This document shows positions 62,402-64,000 of a stretch of DNA of 64,000 bases, piece after piece. Every line of letters starts with the position of its first letter. Position 1 is the stretch's first letter. Source of the DNA: Sphaerulina vaccinii (Eukaryota; Ascomycota; Dothideomycetes; Mycosphaerellales; Mycosphaerellaceae); NCBI GenBank assembly GCA_022570795.1, contig JAKUDP010000012.1, forward strand, positions 1,302,001 through 1,366,000. Direction: 5' to 3'. The notes beneath the pieces are model-generated. The model was not told the origin of the DNA. It did no database searches and saw nothing but the letters and a program-made list of their open reading frames with translations. The position numbers and the translations under genes were made by a program.

Positions 62402-63942
62402 GGTTGATGTTGTGTGTGCAAGGATGTTGCGGAAGGTTGATGTTGGTTGGTTGTTGTGAGTTGGTCTGAGTCGAAAGCTTTGAGTGCTTGCAGAGGGGAC
62501 GGGTGTCGAACAGTCGAAGTGAAGTGAAGTGAAGTTTGGTTATGGAAAGAAGAGGAAGGAGTCCAGCAGGCGAAGAGAATTATGTAGTCGGAGGCAGCGC
62601 TGATGTGCTATTGTGGTGTTGTTGAGCAATTGTGAAGGCACATCATCAATAGCAAGTCGATTGTCGACAATACGTCTGCGAAGACCGGTGTAGAGAGCAA
62701 TAGCATGGTGGATGATTGTCGAGTCGAGTTGACAATGGTATCCACTCTTCAAAACAATCGCATGCGGCGGCGACATTCCTCGGCAGGGGCCGCTAAGCGA
62801 AAACCTAATCTGCCACATGGCTGGGCAGGCACGCTCTGGACTTCTCCTTCGAGCACGATGACGCTCCTAGTCATCCAAGAAGCTGGACCAGTCACTCTCT
62901 GCTGGCACCTCATGACGACGACCGCGATGCGACTGTAGTCTAGGTAGCGTAGTCGTTGTCGGCTCAATTGAGGTAGCCTAGGAAAGGACATAGCCATGGA
63001 TAAACAACAATATCACGACAAATCTCTGCTCCGCTTACACACAGTTGTGACCTGCGCAGCATGGTCGCCACAGCATCGATAGAGGGAGACCCGCCTGGGA
63101 CTTTGACATAGCCAGGTGGATCTGGCATCCGTTCTCTAAACCCCTTCGCAATTGCGATGGTGTTCGTGTTCGTGCTTCAACGCCGGTTGACTTACTGGGT
63201 AGAGACACTACCAATGTCTACTTCAATAGAGTAGATGTCTATCGCCCAGCCTACGCAACTTTGCTTGGAGCTGGGGAGAATTGTGATTGCGGCACTCCCG
63301 CATAAAGTGAAGTTGAAGGAGATGACGTTCTTGCTGGGCAGAACTCGAGTTGGGATATCCATGAGCTACTTCCTTTACATTCAATGTTTCCTTCGATGCA
63401 ACAGTTCCTAACAATAACAACCTTCTGCCTGCCACGCGACAATTTGATATCCAGCCTCATATCCAATTCATACACTTCGGCCTCATTCCCACGAAGCAGT
63501 AGTAGCGCTAGCAACCTGAATCAGGGACCCTCTTGCATGGATTCCGAAAGACTTCACACGTAAACCACAACATTTTCCAGTCAACAAATAGGACACCGCT
63601 TACCACACAACCATCATCGCTACAACGCACCTCGACGTACCCGCATCGCCTACACCGACCACCGACCTGTCGCTCCGACCATCCTTGGCCTCAGACCGCG
63701 CAGCATCAACTCCGCCTTAACTCAAGTCACGCGCTCGGAAATATATCAAAAGTCACACACAGCACAACTCTCTGTGGACTTCCTGAGATCAAGGCATTGT
63801 GCGGTAGAAGCAGCACATAAAGTGCGGACAGGCGACGGCGCGCCGATTGTCCAGCGCCTGCGCAGTTCCGCTGGTGCACCCCCGCCCTGTACGGCACTTT
63901 CGACCTCACATCGCCTGATCGAGGACTTCGAGAACTCTCGTA
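62402..63942. promoter_or_regulatory. divergent intergenic region
   Basis: 1.54 kb between the SUN start and the partial gene at the right edge. Short frames only. The last 400 bp are C-rich and resemble a leader. No repeats recognised. Confidence 0.35.
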
Positions 63943-64000
63943 ATGTCAGTCCGCCGCTATACCAGGGATGAGCTCCTCGCTCTATCGGGCAGCAAGCTTG
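63943..64000 (+). CDS. N terminus of a protein with an eIF4E-binding-type motif (partial)
   Basis: An ATG at 63943 opens a frame of 19 codons that runs off the window. It begins MSVRRYTRDELLALSGSKL. YTRDELL fits the YxxxxL-phi motif with which 4E-T, Eap1 and Caf20-type proteins bind the cap-binding factor eIF4E. Fungal proteins starting with this motif at the N terminus exist, as I recall. With so few codons the identity is uncertain; the long C-rich upstream leader supports a real start. Confidence 0.4.
   Translation, partial: MSVRRYTRDELLALSGSKL

Overview
The window looks like nuclear DNA of a filamentous ascomycete (Pezizomycotina, probably Dothideomycetes). The evidence is short GT-AG introns (about 50-60 bp), HET, DUF7580-like and F-box-like genes, a transcription factor with both C2H2 and Zn2Cys6 fingers, allantoate-permease-type MFS carriers, and an AT-rich block whose retroelements look destroyed by repeat-induced point mutation (RIP). 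The class is inferred from gene style, not from a search.

1-32.8 kb is gene-dense. In order it holds: a polytopic membrane protein, a SAM methyltransferase, a membrane-anchored carboxylesterase divergent from an MFS carrier, a PEX11-like peroxisomal protein convergent with a metallo-beta-lactamase (lactonase-like) enzyme, a second MFS carrier divergent from an F-box-like gene, a RING/TRAF-zinc-finger protein, a Qc-SNARE (SYN8-like), a short-chain dehydrogenase, a DUF7053-like protein, a DUF7580-like protein, a probably damaged acuF-like gene, a small F-box/2EXR-like gene, a HET-domain gene, and the divergent housekeeping pair EXO84 / TOM20. Housekeeping genes (SNARE, exocyst, TOM20, SUN) are interspersed with accessory ones; no clear biosynthetic cluster is visible.

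32.8-43 kb is looser. It has a 2.4 kb intergenic stretch with a tandem array of short repeats, an MFS transporter, and a dual-finger transcription factor. The short repeats form the most interesting signal: a family of about 150 bp elements with a tRNA-like A-box head and a conserved CGATTGTTTTGC-type tail, eight copies between 26.3 and 35.2 kb (four in tandem). They look like an unrecognised tRNA-derived SINE family.

43.6-60.5 kb is a decayed island. Scrambled fragments of a SUN-domain gene (43.65-44.6 kb) and tandem units derived from the 3' flank of that gene (about 45.0 kb and 59.5-60.5 kb) surround a 14.3 kb Ty3/gypsy chromovirus (45184-59474). A second 7.4 kb chromovirus (49903-57302) is nested inside its integrase region. 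Both have equal-length LTR pairs and 5-bp target duplications (ATACT; CCGAA). Both are saturated with TA dinucleotides and TAG/TAA stops. The intact SUN-domain gene follows at 60.5-62.4 kb. The window ends a few codons into a gene that starts with an eIF4E-binding-type motif.

Exon structures below were deduced by eye from reading frames, splice consensus and family motifs; none has been checked against transcripts. Several reading frames open upstream at TTG/GTG; in those cases the start was moved to the first sensible ATG.
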